Shown here: positions 45,796 to 53,785 of the stretch, piece after piece | Layout: the number at the start of each line of letters is the position of its first letter | Position numbering within the stretch: the stretch's first letter is position 1 | Assembly (NCBI GenBank): GCA_001940845.1 | Contig: MSGV01000010.1 | Span: 62,001 to 126,000 of the forward strand | Length of the DNA stretch: 64,000 bases | Origin: Christensenellaceae bacterium Phil7 | Lineage (GTDB): Bacteria; Bacillota; Clostridia; Christensenellales; CAG-138 | Reading direction: 5' to 3' | Position numbers and translations under genes: made by a program | The notes under the pieces: generated by a model | What the model was told of the DNA's origin: nothing | Database searches by the model: none | Seen by the model: the letters and a program-made list of their open reading frames with translations, nothing else

Positions 45796-48399
45796 ATGAA
45801 GAAACTCATCGCATTGCTGCTAAGCTTAGCAATGTGCTTCGCCCTGATTCCGGCCATCACAGCCGGCACCTCGGCGAATGCAGGCCTGACCCCCGCCGAG
45901 AAGGAAGCAAGGATTGAATCCCTGCTCGCCTATACCGACAGGCTGAATGCCATGACCCGAGAGTATTCTCTCGCAGATGCAAAGAAGGATATCGACAATC
46001 CCTTTGCAAACGCCCGCATCATCGTCAAGAGCAGCGAGGCACTCGATTATACCGGCTCCATAGCCCATGTCAACGGCTATAATGACCTGCACGTCATTCA
46101 GTATGCCGAGCCCGCTGAGGCAGAGGCTGCCATGAAGCAGTATGAGGCATTGAGCTGCGTTCAGTATGCAGAGCCCGACTGCATCTTTCAGATCTGCGCC
46201 ACTCCCGGGGATTATGATTACTTCTCCTGGGGCTACGGCGAGGAGCATGTAGATGCTCAGGATTATAATGAATGGCTGCTTTCTCAGGCCGGATCGGTGG
46301 AAGCGCTCCCGGAGATCATCGTTGCCGTCATCGATACCGGTGCTGACAGCGACCATCCAATGATAATGGATAGGCTCGTTCCGGGTTACGATTTCGTAAA
46401 TAACGATTCAAACCCCGAGGATGACCATCGCCACGGCACCCATGTTTCCGGAACCATCATCGATGGTACGCTCGGAAACGTCAAGGTCATGCCGCTCAAG
46501 GCACTCGATAACGAGGGCTACGGCAATGCAACTGACATCGCAGCCGCGATGGAATATGCCGTTCTGAACGGCTGTTCGGCAATAAACATGAGTCTCAGCG
46601 GCGGCTGCACGGATGATAAGCATCAGCTCTATGAGGAATGTGTTGAGCTCGGTCTCGAATATAACTGCGTATTCTGCGTTGCAGCAGGCAACAATAGCTC
46701 CGATGCAGGCGCAAGATGCCCCGCAAATATTGAGGACTGCATCACCGTTGCCGCATACGCAAGCAATAATATTTTTGCCGATTACTCCAATTTTGGTGAC
46801 TGCGTTGATATCACCGCACCCGGCACAGCCATTCGCAGCGCAAGAATGGGCGGCGGCTATGTCGAAATGGATGGAACCTCAATGGCAACTCCGCATGTTG
46901 CAGCGGCTTGCGCCATGCTCAAATCCTATGATCCGGATATGAGCGTTGAGGAAATGACCTATCTCATCAAGGCGAATTCAAAGCTCCCGCAGTTCCCCGG
47001 CGGCGGTGCTGGCTGCCTTTCCGTCAACAATATCCTTAGATTCTTCGATTTGAACGGCGAAAACAGCTTCATGAAATTCAGCTCCGATTCCGAGCATCCA
47101 TGGATAATGGCGAACGGCTCCGCCCATAGCGGAAACGCCGGCTTCAACTCCACCACCTCCACCCTTACCGGTACTGCGGTCACAAAGCCCTATCAGCTCG
47201 TCAGCTTCGAATATAAGGTCAGCAGCCAGCAGCCCGGCGATTATCTCCGCTTCAGCATCGATGGCGAATCCAAGCTCGAGGCAAGCGGCAATCAAAATTG
47301 GCAGACCTTCTCCTGCATAATCCCCGGCGATGGCGAAAGCATCCTGACCTGGGATTTCATCAAGGATGCAAGCGGGGCTTCCGGCGATGACTGCGCATAT
47401 ATCCGCAACGTTGTCATCCATGATACCATCAGCTCCGTACTAAATGCGGACGGAAGCTGCTTCGAATTCATAAGCAGCGGCAGCTATCCCTGGACGATCG
47501 ATGGCAATGCCGTAAAGAGCGGCAATGCGGGCGTGAATAACTCCGTATCCACCATGACTACCACGGTCGAGCTCATCGAAGGCATGTCCGTCGCCTTCGA
47601 TTATAAGGTCAGCGCACTATCCGGCGATAACTTCACCTTGAAGATCAATGGGCAAACCCTCATCAATACCAATGATGCGGCAAACTATACCCACTATGAA
47701 TATCAGGCTTCCGCCACCGGCAGCTATGCGCTCGAATTCACCTTCACAAAGGATGCAAGCGGTGCTTCCGGAAGCGACTGTGCTTGGGTCAAGGAATTCA
47801 GCATCGGCTATACGCTGAATTCGGCTCTGAATGTGCCTGGCGGTCATCTGAATTTTGACTTCCCCGATCAATACTATCCCTGGGAAGTCGAAAATGATTA
47901 TGCAAAATCCGGCAATGCAGGCCATGCAGGCAGCACTTCCTACTTCAAGCTTACCATTGACCTCGAAGCCGGCGATACCATCAGCTTTGATTACAAGGTA
48001 AGCAGCGAGACCAATTACGATAAATTCTTCTTCTATGTCAACGATTCCGCTGTCGTTACCCAGTCCGGCTTAGTAGATTGGACGCATTACACCTACACTG
48101 CGCCCACAAGCCGCACCTATACATTCAAATGGGCATACACAAAGGATGGCAGCGTGGATCGCAATGACGATACCGCCTATGTTGATGATATCATGGTGGT
48201 CAGCAGCGGCACCCAGCCCAGCGGCGATGTAAACAATGATGGTACAGTCAACGTGCAGGATGCTCTGCTAACCATGAGACGTGCTATGAACCTGGTTGGT
48301 GATGATGCTCTTGATATTCACGAAGCAGATATTAATATGGACGGTACTATCAATATTCAGGATGCAGTGGTCATCATGCGCATAGGACTTGGGATATAA
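45796..48399 (+). CDS. Secreted subtilisin-like protease (S8) with three repeats and dockerin
   Basis: 867 residues. Signal peptide (1 to about 24), an I9-like propeptide region (about 60-135), then the S8 domain with D180 (AVIDTGAD), H213 (HRHGTHVSG) and S362 (GTSMATPHVA). Three similar beta-rich modules follow (about 422-545, 546-674, 675-800), each with a SGNAG...FDYKVS...DASGASG-type pattern, then a dockerin at 810-867 with loops DVNNDGTVNVQD and DINMDGTINIQD. It is predicted to be an extracellular protease attached through its dockerin to a cohesin. GGAGG precedes the ATG by ten bases. It is divergent from the CotH-family gene, whose C-terminal modules are paralogous. Confidence 0.92.
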   Translation: MKKLIALLLSLAMCFALIPAITAGTSANAGLTPAEKEARIESLLAYTDRLNAMTREYSLADAKKDIDNPFANARIIVKSSEALDYTGSIAHVNGYNDLHVIQYAEPAEAEAAMKQYEALSCVQYAEPDCIFQICATPGDYDYFSWGYGEEHVDAQDYNEWLLSQAGSVEALPEIIVAVIDTGADSDHPMIMDRLVPGYDFVNNDSNPEDDHRHGTHVSGTIIDGTLGNVKVMPLKALDNEGYGNATDIAAAMEYAVLNGCSAINMSLSGGCTDDKHQLYEECVELGLEYNCVFCVAAGNNSSDAGARCPANIEDCITVAAYASNNIFADYSNFGDCVDITAPGTAIRSARMGGGYVEMDGTSMATPHVAAACAMLKSYDPDMSVEEMTYLIKANSKLPQFPGGGAGCLSVNNILRFFDLNGENSFMKFSSDSEHPWIMANGSAHSGNAGFNSTTSTLTGTAVTKPYQLVSFEYKVSSQQPGDYLRFSIDGESKLEASGNQNWQTFSCIIPGDGESILTWDFIKDASGASGDDCAYIRNVVIHDTISSVLNADGSCFEFISSGSYPWTIDGNAVKSGNAGVNNSVSTMTTTVELIEGMSVAFDYKVSALSGDNFTLKINGQTLINTNDAANYTHYEYQASATGSYALEFTFTKDASGASGSDCAWVKEFSIGYTLNSALNVPGGHLNFDFPDQYYPWEVENDYAKSGNAGHAGSTSYFKLTIDLEAGDTISFDYKVSSETNYDKFFFYVNDSAVVTQSGLVDWTHYTYTAPTSRTYTFKWAYTKDGSVDRNDDTAYVDDIMVVSSGTQPSGDVNNDGTVNVQDALLTMRRAMNLVGDDALDIHEADINMDGTINIQDAVVIMRIGLGI

Positions 48400-48451
48400 A
48401 CGCATTTAAGCTCTCAGCCTTGAATTTATGCTGAGAAAAGCTCCAAACATT

Positions 48452-48490
48452 AAAAACAGGGATGCAGCATTCAAACGATTGCCGCATCCC
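48452..48490 (-). terminator. Terminator after the small Spo0A-like gene
   Basis: Minus strand GGGATGC (48490-48484) and GCATCCC (48465-48459), followed by TGTTTTTA. It may also stop + strand transcripts from the subtilase gene. Confidence 0.75.
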
Positions 48491-48527
48491 ATAATTTCTA
48501 AAATGAATTTTATAAACAGCATATTCA

Positions 48528-48767
48528 TCAATTGAGCAGATCAGGCTCATCATTTGGATTTTCGGCAAGATACGCTATCAACTCCTCCGGAGTCGGCACA
48601 TCGCCCTTCCGCGGTATCCTATTCCACCGAGCCTGAACCGTATAATCCTGACTGCGAAGCCCCGAAAGCATGGCGAGCCTCATCCGTTCACGTACCTCCT
48701 CAACAGTCAATCCTTCCCTGAGTGCGATCAGCCGAATGACAAATTCCGCATCGGTTTTCTTTATCAT
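48528..48767 (-). CDS. Small protein, possibly Spo0A C-terminal-like
   Basis: 79 residues: EFVIRLIALREGLTVEEVRE, then RSQDYTVQARWNRIP and GDVPTPEELIAYLA. The pattern recalls small Clostridial proteins annotated as similar to the Spo0A C-terminal domain, but no clear DNA-recognition helix is evident. AAAGGGG lies nine bases before ATG 48767. The promoter is within a cluster of inverted repeats shared with the divergent HTH gene, so it is a likely target of that regulator. Confidence 0.7.
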   Translation of the reverse strand: MIKKTDAEFVIRLIALREGLTVEEVRERMRLAMLSGLRSQDYTVQARWNRIPRKGDVPTPEELIAYLAENPNDEPDLLN

Positions 48768-48799
48768 TTGAGATTACCCCTTTCAAAGCTGTGTAATAT

Positions 48800-48866
48800 G
48801 TCTAACAAGATAAGTTAGAGCTTATAAAGTCATTATAACTTGTTTAGACTATTCTTGTCAAACAAG
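48800..48866. promoter_or_regulatory. Operator cluster and minus-strand promoter between 48767 and 48909
   Basis: A sigma-A promoter for the minus-strand gene reads -35 TTGACA (48861-48856), 18-base spacer, -10 TATAAT (48837-48832). Around it lie GTCTAACAAG (48800-48809), CTTGTTTAGAC (48839-48849), and the palindrome CTTGT-CAA-ACAAG (48854-48866), which covers the -35 box. The repeated (T)CTTGT/ACAAG half-sites suggest binding of the divergent HTH protein to repress the small gene and perhaps itself. Confidence 0.6.
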
Positions 48867-48908
48867 AAAAGCCTCATATGGTGATTGACAGAATAGGAGA
48901 ATATAAAG

Positions 48909-49139
48909 GTGACTGAATATGGAACTATCCGCATTAAGCTGGATGAATTGATCAAGCAAGCCGGCATCAGCAAGAACAAGCTGAGCCACCGAGCCGAGAT
49001 GCAGCGTTCACAGATAAATCATTACTGCAACAACGATATAAGCCGACTTGATATTGATGTTCTGGCAAGAATATGCACAGTGCTGGAATGTGAAATTGGT
49101 GATCTATTGGAGTTTGTGCCTCCCAAGGGAGACAATTGA
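48909..49139 (+). CDS. Short XRE-type HTH regulator
   Basis: 76 residues, almost entirely an HTH_26/Cro-like domain (KLDELIKQAGISKNKLSHRA, then SQINHYCNNDISRLDIDVLA, ICTVLECEIGDLLEFV). Such short Cro-like proteins regulate their own region in plasmids, phages and mobile modules, and also occur as chromosomal regulators. The GTG at 48909 follows GGAGA by eight bases. It is divergent from a small gene across a set of CTTGT/ACAAG repeats. No phage or toxin gene is seen nearby. Confidence 0.88.
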   Translation: MTEYGTIRIKLDELIKQAGISKNKLSHRAEMQRSQINHYCNNDISRLDIDVLARICTVLECEIGDLLEFVPPKGDN

Positions 49140-49328
49140 TCGCAAAGCATCGGATTGGGCAAATAGCGATATTATTTCATATTGAGCTGAGAGCACGGCA
49201 ACGAATTCTTCGTTGCCGTATCTCCCATAATTCATAATCAAATTAACAATATCCTGACCTATCCCTTCGCCATATTTTGCAGCCATCCTGCGGGCTTTCC
49301 CATCTAATATGCTTAAAAAGATTGACAA
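49104..49328 (-). CDS. Doubtful small ORF, minus strand
   Basis: 74 codons from a TTG start with GAGGG three bases upstream. The sequence (KARRMAAKYGEGIGQDIVNL) is amphipathic and protein-like but unfamiliar. Against it: the 3' end overlaps the XRE gene by 36 bases tail to tail, and the start overlaps the -35 box of the SDR promoter on the other strand. It fills an otherwise empty 240-base gap. Real or not is open. Confidence 0.35.
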   Translation of the reverse strand: MSIFLSILDGKARRMAAKYGEGIGQDIVNLIMNYGRYGNEEFVAVLSAQYEIISLFAQSDALRSIVSLGRHKLQ

Positions 49329-49349
49329 ACGCCCTCATTGTGCTAAAAT
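49322..49349 (+). promoter_or_regulatory. Sigma-A promoter of the SDR gene
   Basis: -35 TTGACA (49322-49327), 16-base spacer, -10 TAAAAT (49344-49349), about 28 bases before the ATG. Confidence 0.7.
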
Positions 49350-49377
49350 TATTTTATTCTAAAAATGGAGATCCAAT

Positions 49378-50160
49378 ATGAAAATTGCTGTCATCACAGG
49401 AGCAAGCTCCGGCATGGGAAGGGAATTCGCACGGCAGCTTTGCTATGAAAATCCCATTGGCGAGCATTTTGATGAATTCTGGCTCATCGCAAGGCGAAGG
49501 GACAGGCTTGAAGAGCTGGCCGCCGAGCTAACGATCAGATGCAGAATACTCGCACTCGATTTGACCCATGAGGAGAGCTATGCCGCATTTGCCGCTGAAC
49601 TTGAAGAAGCCAAGCCCGAGGTATCCGTGCTGCTGAACGCCAGCGGCTATGGAAAATTCCTGAGCACCATGGATACTCCTGCCGATGATGTCAGCGGCAT
49701 GATAGATCTCAACTGTAAGGCTCTCGTTCGGCTAACCCAGCTCACCATACCGTACATGCGGAGCGGCTCTCATATCGTGGAGGTCGATTCCCTCTCCGCA
49801 TTCCAGCCCGTTCCGTATATTAACATTTATGCTGCGAGCAAGGCGTTCGTTTTAAGCTTCACCCGCGCACTCAATGCTGAGCTGAGAAAAACCGGGATAA
49901 AAGCAATGGCGCTATGCCCCGGTTGGGTAAAGACCGAATTTTTCAATCATGCAGAACCGAATGGAAGAACGGAGATCACCTATTTCAATAAGTTCTTCAC
50001 CCCCGATTTCATAATAAAAACCGCGATCAGGGATATGTACAGGGGCAAGAAGGATGTATGCATACCCGACTTTGCGATCAAAGCTCAGGTATTTTTGACC
50101 AAGCTGCTGCCCCATAGGCTTGTTATGAAGATTTGGCTCAGGCAGCAAAAGAAGCTGTAA
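49378..50160 (+). CDS. Short-chain dehydrogenase/reductase
   Basis: 260 residues, classical SDR. The cofactor motif is ITGASSGMG (residues 6-14), the structural NASGYG motif is near residue 90, and the catalytic YAASK lies near residue 151 with a serine about 13 residues before. It should oxidise or reduce a carbonyl/hydroxyl with NAD(P)(H); the R residues after the first strand (RRRDR) hint at NADPH. Substrate unknown. GGAG lies seven bases before ATG 49378. The downstream methyltransferase frame overlaps its end. Confidence 0.92.
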   Translation: MKIAVITGASSGMGREFARQLCYENPIGEHFDEFWLIARRRDRLEELAAELTIRCRILALDLTHEESYAAFAAELEEAKPEVSVLLNASGYGKFLSTMDTPADDVSGMIDLNCKALVRLTQLTIPYMRSGSHIVEVDSLSAFQPVPYINIYAASKAFVLSFTRALNAELRKTGIKAMALCPGWVKTEFFNHAEPNGRTEITYFNKFFTPDFIIKTAIRDMYRGKKDVCIPDFAIKAQVFLTKLLPHRLVMKIWLRQQKKL

Positions 50161-50219
50161 AGGAGACTCCGGCGAACGCCGAAGCGCCTCAGAACAGAAT
50201 TTTCAACAGAGCACGAAGC

Positions 50220-51440
50220 ATGAATCCCTATGCGATAGACCAAAGAATGAACGATATAAAAGATTTTATTATAAACGCACTCAATGAGGGCGCATACAAA
50301 TTCATTATAAGCGGCAAGCGTGATAAGACCATAGAATTTCGCCGCATCAGCTTTACGCTGCTTGCCGCCGAATCCGAATTTTTCATTGAAAAATTGACCG
50401 ATAAGCAGGCATTCCATTCCCGCGTTACGAAAGCGGAGGCTGCGGAAGCAATTGCAGCTTGCTTTGAGGGCTTCTCCCAGATAAACGCATGGAACGAAGC
50501 GCTGGAATTTACCGCAAAGCTCTCGAAAAGGGGCAAACTCATGACGGGTCGGCACATTAATGCCTCCGCACCCGAGCGCCGAACGCAGCAAGATCGTGAA
50601 AAGAGCTATCTGATACCAGAGGGGCGCATCGTGCCCCCGCTGATCGATATGGGAGTTATGAGCACATCGGGAGAGATCAAAAAACCCATGTACGATAAAT
50701 TCCGCCAGATCAACCGCTTTCTGGAATTCATCGATGAAGCAGTTCGCGATGATCCGCTTTTCCAAAGCGGAGGCAATGATGCCTTCACAATCATCGATTT
50801 TGGCTGCGGAAAATCGTATCTGACCTTTATAGTCTACTACTATTTTTCCGTAATAAAGCATATTCCCGTTCGCATGATCGGCATGGATCTAAAGCAGGAT
50901 GTCATCTCCTTTTGCACGAAGCTTGCAGAAAAATATGGCTATTCCAATATGCGCTTCATTGCCGGAGATATCGCCGATTTCAATACGGACGAGAAGGTAG
51001 ACATGGTCATCTCGCTCCATGCCTGCGATACGGCAACTGATTACGCTCTGCTCCATGCGATAAAGCGCAGGGTTAGATTCATCCTTTCGGTGCCCTGCTG
51101 CCAGCATGAGCTGGCCGGGAATGCCAGCTTCAAATGTATGCCCATCTTTGATGATGACGGCATACTTCGTGAGCGTGTCGCATCGCTTATGACCGATGGA
51201 ATCCGCGCAAAGCTGCTAACCGCCTGCGGATACAGAACGCAGCTCATGGAATTCGTCGATTTGAGCCATACTCCGAAAAACATACTCATTCGCGCCAGGC
51301 GAAGCGAATTATCCAAGGCTGCCAGGCTTTCTGCACTGTCGGCTGCTGAGGAATGCCTCCTTGCCATCAGGAGTGAACAGACGCTGCACAAGCTCCTGAA
51401 AGCCGAAGATCTGCTTCCATCAGCCGAACCTCATGCATAG
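50220..51440 (+). CDS. Class I SAM-dependent methyltransferase (Methyltransf_32-like)
   Basis: About 406 residues. An N-terminal region of ~180 residues precedes a Rossmann methyltransferase domain with IIDFGCGKSYLTF (motif I), RMIGMDLKQD, and ISLHACDTATDYALL, followed by PCCQHEL. The double cysteine motif with the preceding HACD is typical of the Methyltransf_32 group. Substrate unknown; RNA or protein are both possible. The start is uncertain: ATG 50220 has a weak RBS, while the frame is open to a TTG at 50133 inside the SDR gene. The 3' end lies just before the M20 peptidase gene and the three genes probably form an operon. Confidence 0.82.
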   Translation: MNPYAIDQRMNDIKDFIINALNEGAYKFIISGKRDKTIEFRRISFTLLAAESEFFIEKLTDKQAFHSRVTKAEAAEAIAACFEGFSQINAWNEALEFTAKLSKRGKLMTGRHINASAPERRTQQDREKSYLIPEGRIVPPLIDMGVMSTSGEIKKPMYDKFRQINRFLEFIDEAVRDDPLFQSGGNDAFTIIDFGCGKSYLTFIVYYYFSVIKHIPVRMIGMDLKQDVISFCTKLAEKYGYSNMRFIAGDIADFNTDEKVDMVISLHACDTATDYALLHAIKRRVRFILSVPCCQHELAGNASFKCMPIFDDDGILRERVASLMTDGIRAKLLTACGYRTQLMEFVDLSHTPKNILIRARRSELSKAARLSALSAAEECLLAIRSEQTLHKLLKAEDLLPSAEPHA

Positions 51441-51477
51441 CAGCAGCGATGAGGTAATGAAGTTTAAAGGTAAATTT

Positions 51478-52593
51478 ATGGATAAAGGAATCATTTCCGC
51501 TGCAACAGCGCTGAGACATGAGCTGCACAGAAACGCCGAGCTATCCAATCATGAGGATAGAACCGTGCGGATACTTATAGATTTTTTAAGTATCAATACC
51601 GATTTGGAGCTTCACGATATGGGCCGATGGTTCTACGCCGCATACCATGCGCCCACGCCGAAAAAACGCATTGCCTTCCGTGCAGATATCGATGCGCTGC
51701 CCATACCCGAGAGCGATGCTCTGCCCTATCACTCCATGAACCCAATGGTATCGCATAAATGCGGCCATGATGGGCATGCCGCCTGTCTGGCAGCATTCGC
51801 GCTCCAAATCGATAAAACCGGCTGTGAAAACGATGTATTCTTTATTTTTCAAAACGCAGAGGAAACCGGTGATGGTGCGAAGCTCTGCCGAAAGCTGATC
51901 GCCATGGAGAATATTGATGCTGTCTACGGCTTTCATAATATGCCCGGCTTTCCTTTGGGTGCGGTCATGGTGCATACGGGAACAGCCGCATGCGCATCGA
52001 CCGGGCTTATACTGAGCTTTACAGGCAAAAAAGCCCATGCCTCCCAGCCGGAAAACGGGAAAAACCCCGCCTTTGCGGCTGCAAAGCTCATCCTCGATAT
52101 TCCCTCCCTAATAAGTCCCGATGAGCATGAGGGCATGGTTCTATGCACGGTCATTAGAGTCGATATCGGCGATGAAGCCTTTGGTACAAGCGCAGGCGAG
52201 GGCAAACTAATGCTGACGCTGCGTGCCGAGCTCGAATCCGAGCTGGAGCTGCTCATTTCTTCCTTAAAGGATCGTGCGGCCCGCTATTGCGAGGATTACG
52301 GGCTGACGCTTTCCTGCGAATTCAAGGATAGCTTTCCCGAAACACGCAATCATGCCGAAAGCGCAGAGTTGATACGCGCCTGCTGCCTAAAATGCGGAAT
52401 ACCTCTTGCCGACTGGGCTGAACCCTTCAGAAGCAGTGAAGATTTCGGATACTATACCCAGCTCACCGGCGGCGCACTCTTCTACATAGGCGATGGCGAG
52501 GAACATCCTGCATTGCATACTGCGGAATTCGATTTTCCTGATGAGCTGATCGAAATCGCCTGCAAGCTCTTTTATGAACTCGCTTTGAACTGA
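51478..52593 (+). CDS. M20D family amidohydrolase
   Basis: 371 residues. Metal-binding motifs of M20D: FRADIDALPI, HKCGHDGHAA, QNAEETGDGA and a late histidine in ALHTAEF, with the inserted dimerisation domain in between (about 180-290). Members remove acyl groups from amino acids or hydrolyse small dipeptides and need two divalent metal ions. ATG 51478 is seven bases after AAAGG; earlier ATGs at 51433 and 51457 are worse placed. It follows the methyltransferase gene by about 37 bases. Substrate not predictable. Confidence 0.9.
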   Translation: MDKGIISAATALRHELHRNAELSNHEDRTVRILIDFLSINTDLELHDMGRWFYAAYHAPTPKKRIAFRADIDALPIPESDALPYHSMNPMVSHKCGHDGHAACLAAFALQIDKTGCENDVFFIFQNAEETGDGAKLCRKLIAMENIDAVYGFHNMPGFPLGAVMVHTGTAACASTGLILSFTGKKAHASQPENGKNPAFAAAKLILDIPSLISPDEHEGMVLCTVIRVDIGDEAFGTSAGEGKLMLTLRAELESELELLISSLKDRAARYCEDYGLTLSCEFKDSFPETRNHAESAELIRACCLKCGIPLADWAEPFRSSEDFGYYTQLTGGALFYIGDGEEHPALHTAEFDFPDELIEIACKLFYELALN

Positions 52594-52660
52594 AAAAGGC
52601 TTCAGCTATTTTACATACACACATACATTTGGATCAGGATGATCAGAGAGGAGAAACACT

Positions 52661-53785
52661 ATGGAATTAAGACAATCTGCAGAGGACTATCTCGAGGCAA
52701 TGTTGATTTTAAAGAATGAACATGGCTATATCCGTTCCATCGATATTGCAAAAAGGCTATCCGTGAGCAAGCCTAGCGTGAGCTTTGCCGTAAAGCGGCT
52801 GCGTGAAAATGGCTATATCGATATGGATATGGATGGGCTCATTACCTTTACCGAAAGCGGACTTGCTGCCGCCGCAAGGGTATATGAGCGGCATACACTG
52901 CTATCCCAGCTCCTGACCGATATCGGAGTCAGCGAGGATGTCGCTGCGCAGGATGCCTGCCGCATCGAACACGATATCAGCGATGAGAGCTTCAATGCTA
53001 TCTGCGGTTTCATAGAAAAATGCAAAAACTGCGGCCTCGGAGTGCAAACTAGCCTTAAACTTGATATGGTATCAAGTGCCATGCACAAGCTGCATTCGCT
53101 CGGCACATTGACGATAGATATGCATGAAGCCTTCATCCGCGGCAACGTTTCCGAACTGAATCATTGCTCGGATGATGCGATTCTCATTCATCACTGCTGC
53201 GGCATATACATGCTCTGGGCAAGCAGCAAGGAGGCTGGCATTGAGGCGCTGAGCAATGCTCATGATGATATGACCTGCTGCGTTACGCATGGAAGGGCCG
53301 CATTGGATGCTATGACGGCATTCAAGCCCGATTTCACCATCGATCCCGCCTGCCTGCAATATTGCCTTGCCTCGCGCGAGCTCCGTCCGCTCGTGGGAGT
53401 GGCTCAAATCCGCCCTCTGCGCATAGGGGAGGCCGAGACCGTCATAGAGCATTATGCTTTGGAGGATGATATAGAGCATGTGCGGGAGCTGATACGCGAC
53501 GGCAAGATGTTTGGAGCCGAGGTTGAGGGCAAGCTTGCCGCATTCATTGGTTTTCATAGGGATGGCAGTTCGGGTATGCTCGAAGTCCTGCCCGAGTTCA
53601 GGCGCATGGGCATAGGCACCGATCTTGAGGTGTTTTTTCAGAACTACCAACTTGAAAAGGGATGGATGCCCTATGGACATGTTTATCTCACCAACACCGC
53701 CTCTCTGAAGATGCAGACCAAGCTGGGGCTATCCGTTTCATCCGATTGCATATGGTGGGTATTTGACGAAAAGGAGGACGAATGA
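52661..53785 (+). CDS. DtxR/MntR-type regulator fused to GNAT acetyltransferase
   Basis: 374 residues. Residues 1-125 are a DtxR-family repressor: winged helix (SVSKPSVSFAVKRLRENGYI) and dimerisation helices with metal ligands D9 and E12 (SAEDYLEAML), H in YERHTLL, and C-x-x-E-H in DACRIEH, the DtxR-like cysteine variant. Residues ~145-374 are a separate acyltransferase: a helper N-half (IYMLWASSKEAG) and a GNAT core with MFGAEVEGKLAAFIGFH, GMLEVLPEFRRMGIGTDLE and TNTASLKMQTKLGL. So metal sensing and an acetyl-CoA enzyme share one chain. GAGGAG precedes the ATG. Its TGA overlaps the ATG of the transglutaminase lipoprotein gene by four bases. The frame is continuous with no sign of a sequencing error. 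Confidence 0.92.
   Translation: MELRQSAEDYLEAMLILKNEHGYIRSIDIAKRLSVSKPSVSFAVKRLRENGYIDMDMDGLITFTESGLAAAARVYERHTLLSQLLTDIGVSEDVAAQDACRIEHDISDESFNAICGFIEKCKNCGLGVQTSLKLDMVSSAMHKLHSLGTLTIDMHEAFIRGNVSELNHCSDDAILIHHCCGIYMLWASSKEAGIEALSNAHDDMTCCVTHGRAALDAMTAFKPDFTIDPACLQYCLASRELRPLVGVAQIRPLRIGEAETVIEHYALEDDIEHVRELIRDGKMFGAEVEGKLAAFIGFHRDGSSGMLEVLPEFRRMGIGTDLEVFFQNYQLEKGWMPYGHVYLTNTASLKMQTKLGLSVSSDCIWWVFDEKEDE

Noticed and set aside
48800-49139. HTH gene with repeats as a phage immunity region
   Set aside because: No integrase, phage structural or toxin gene lies within 15 kb on either side.
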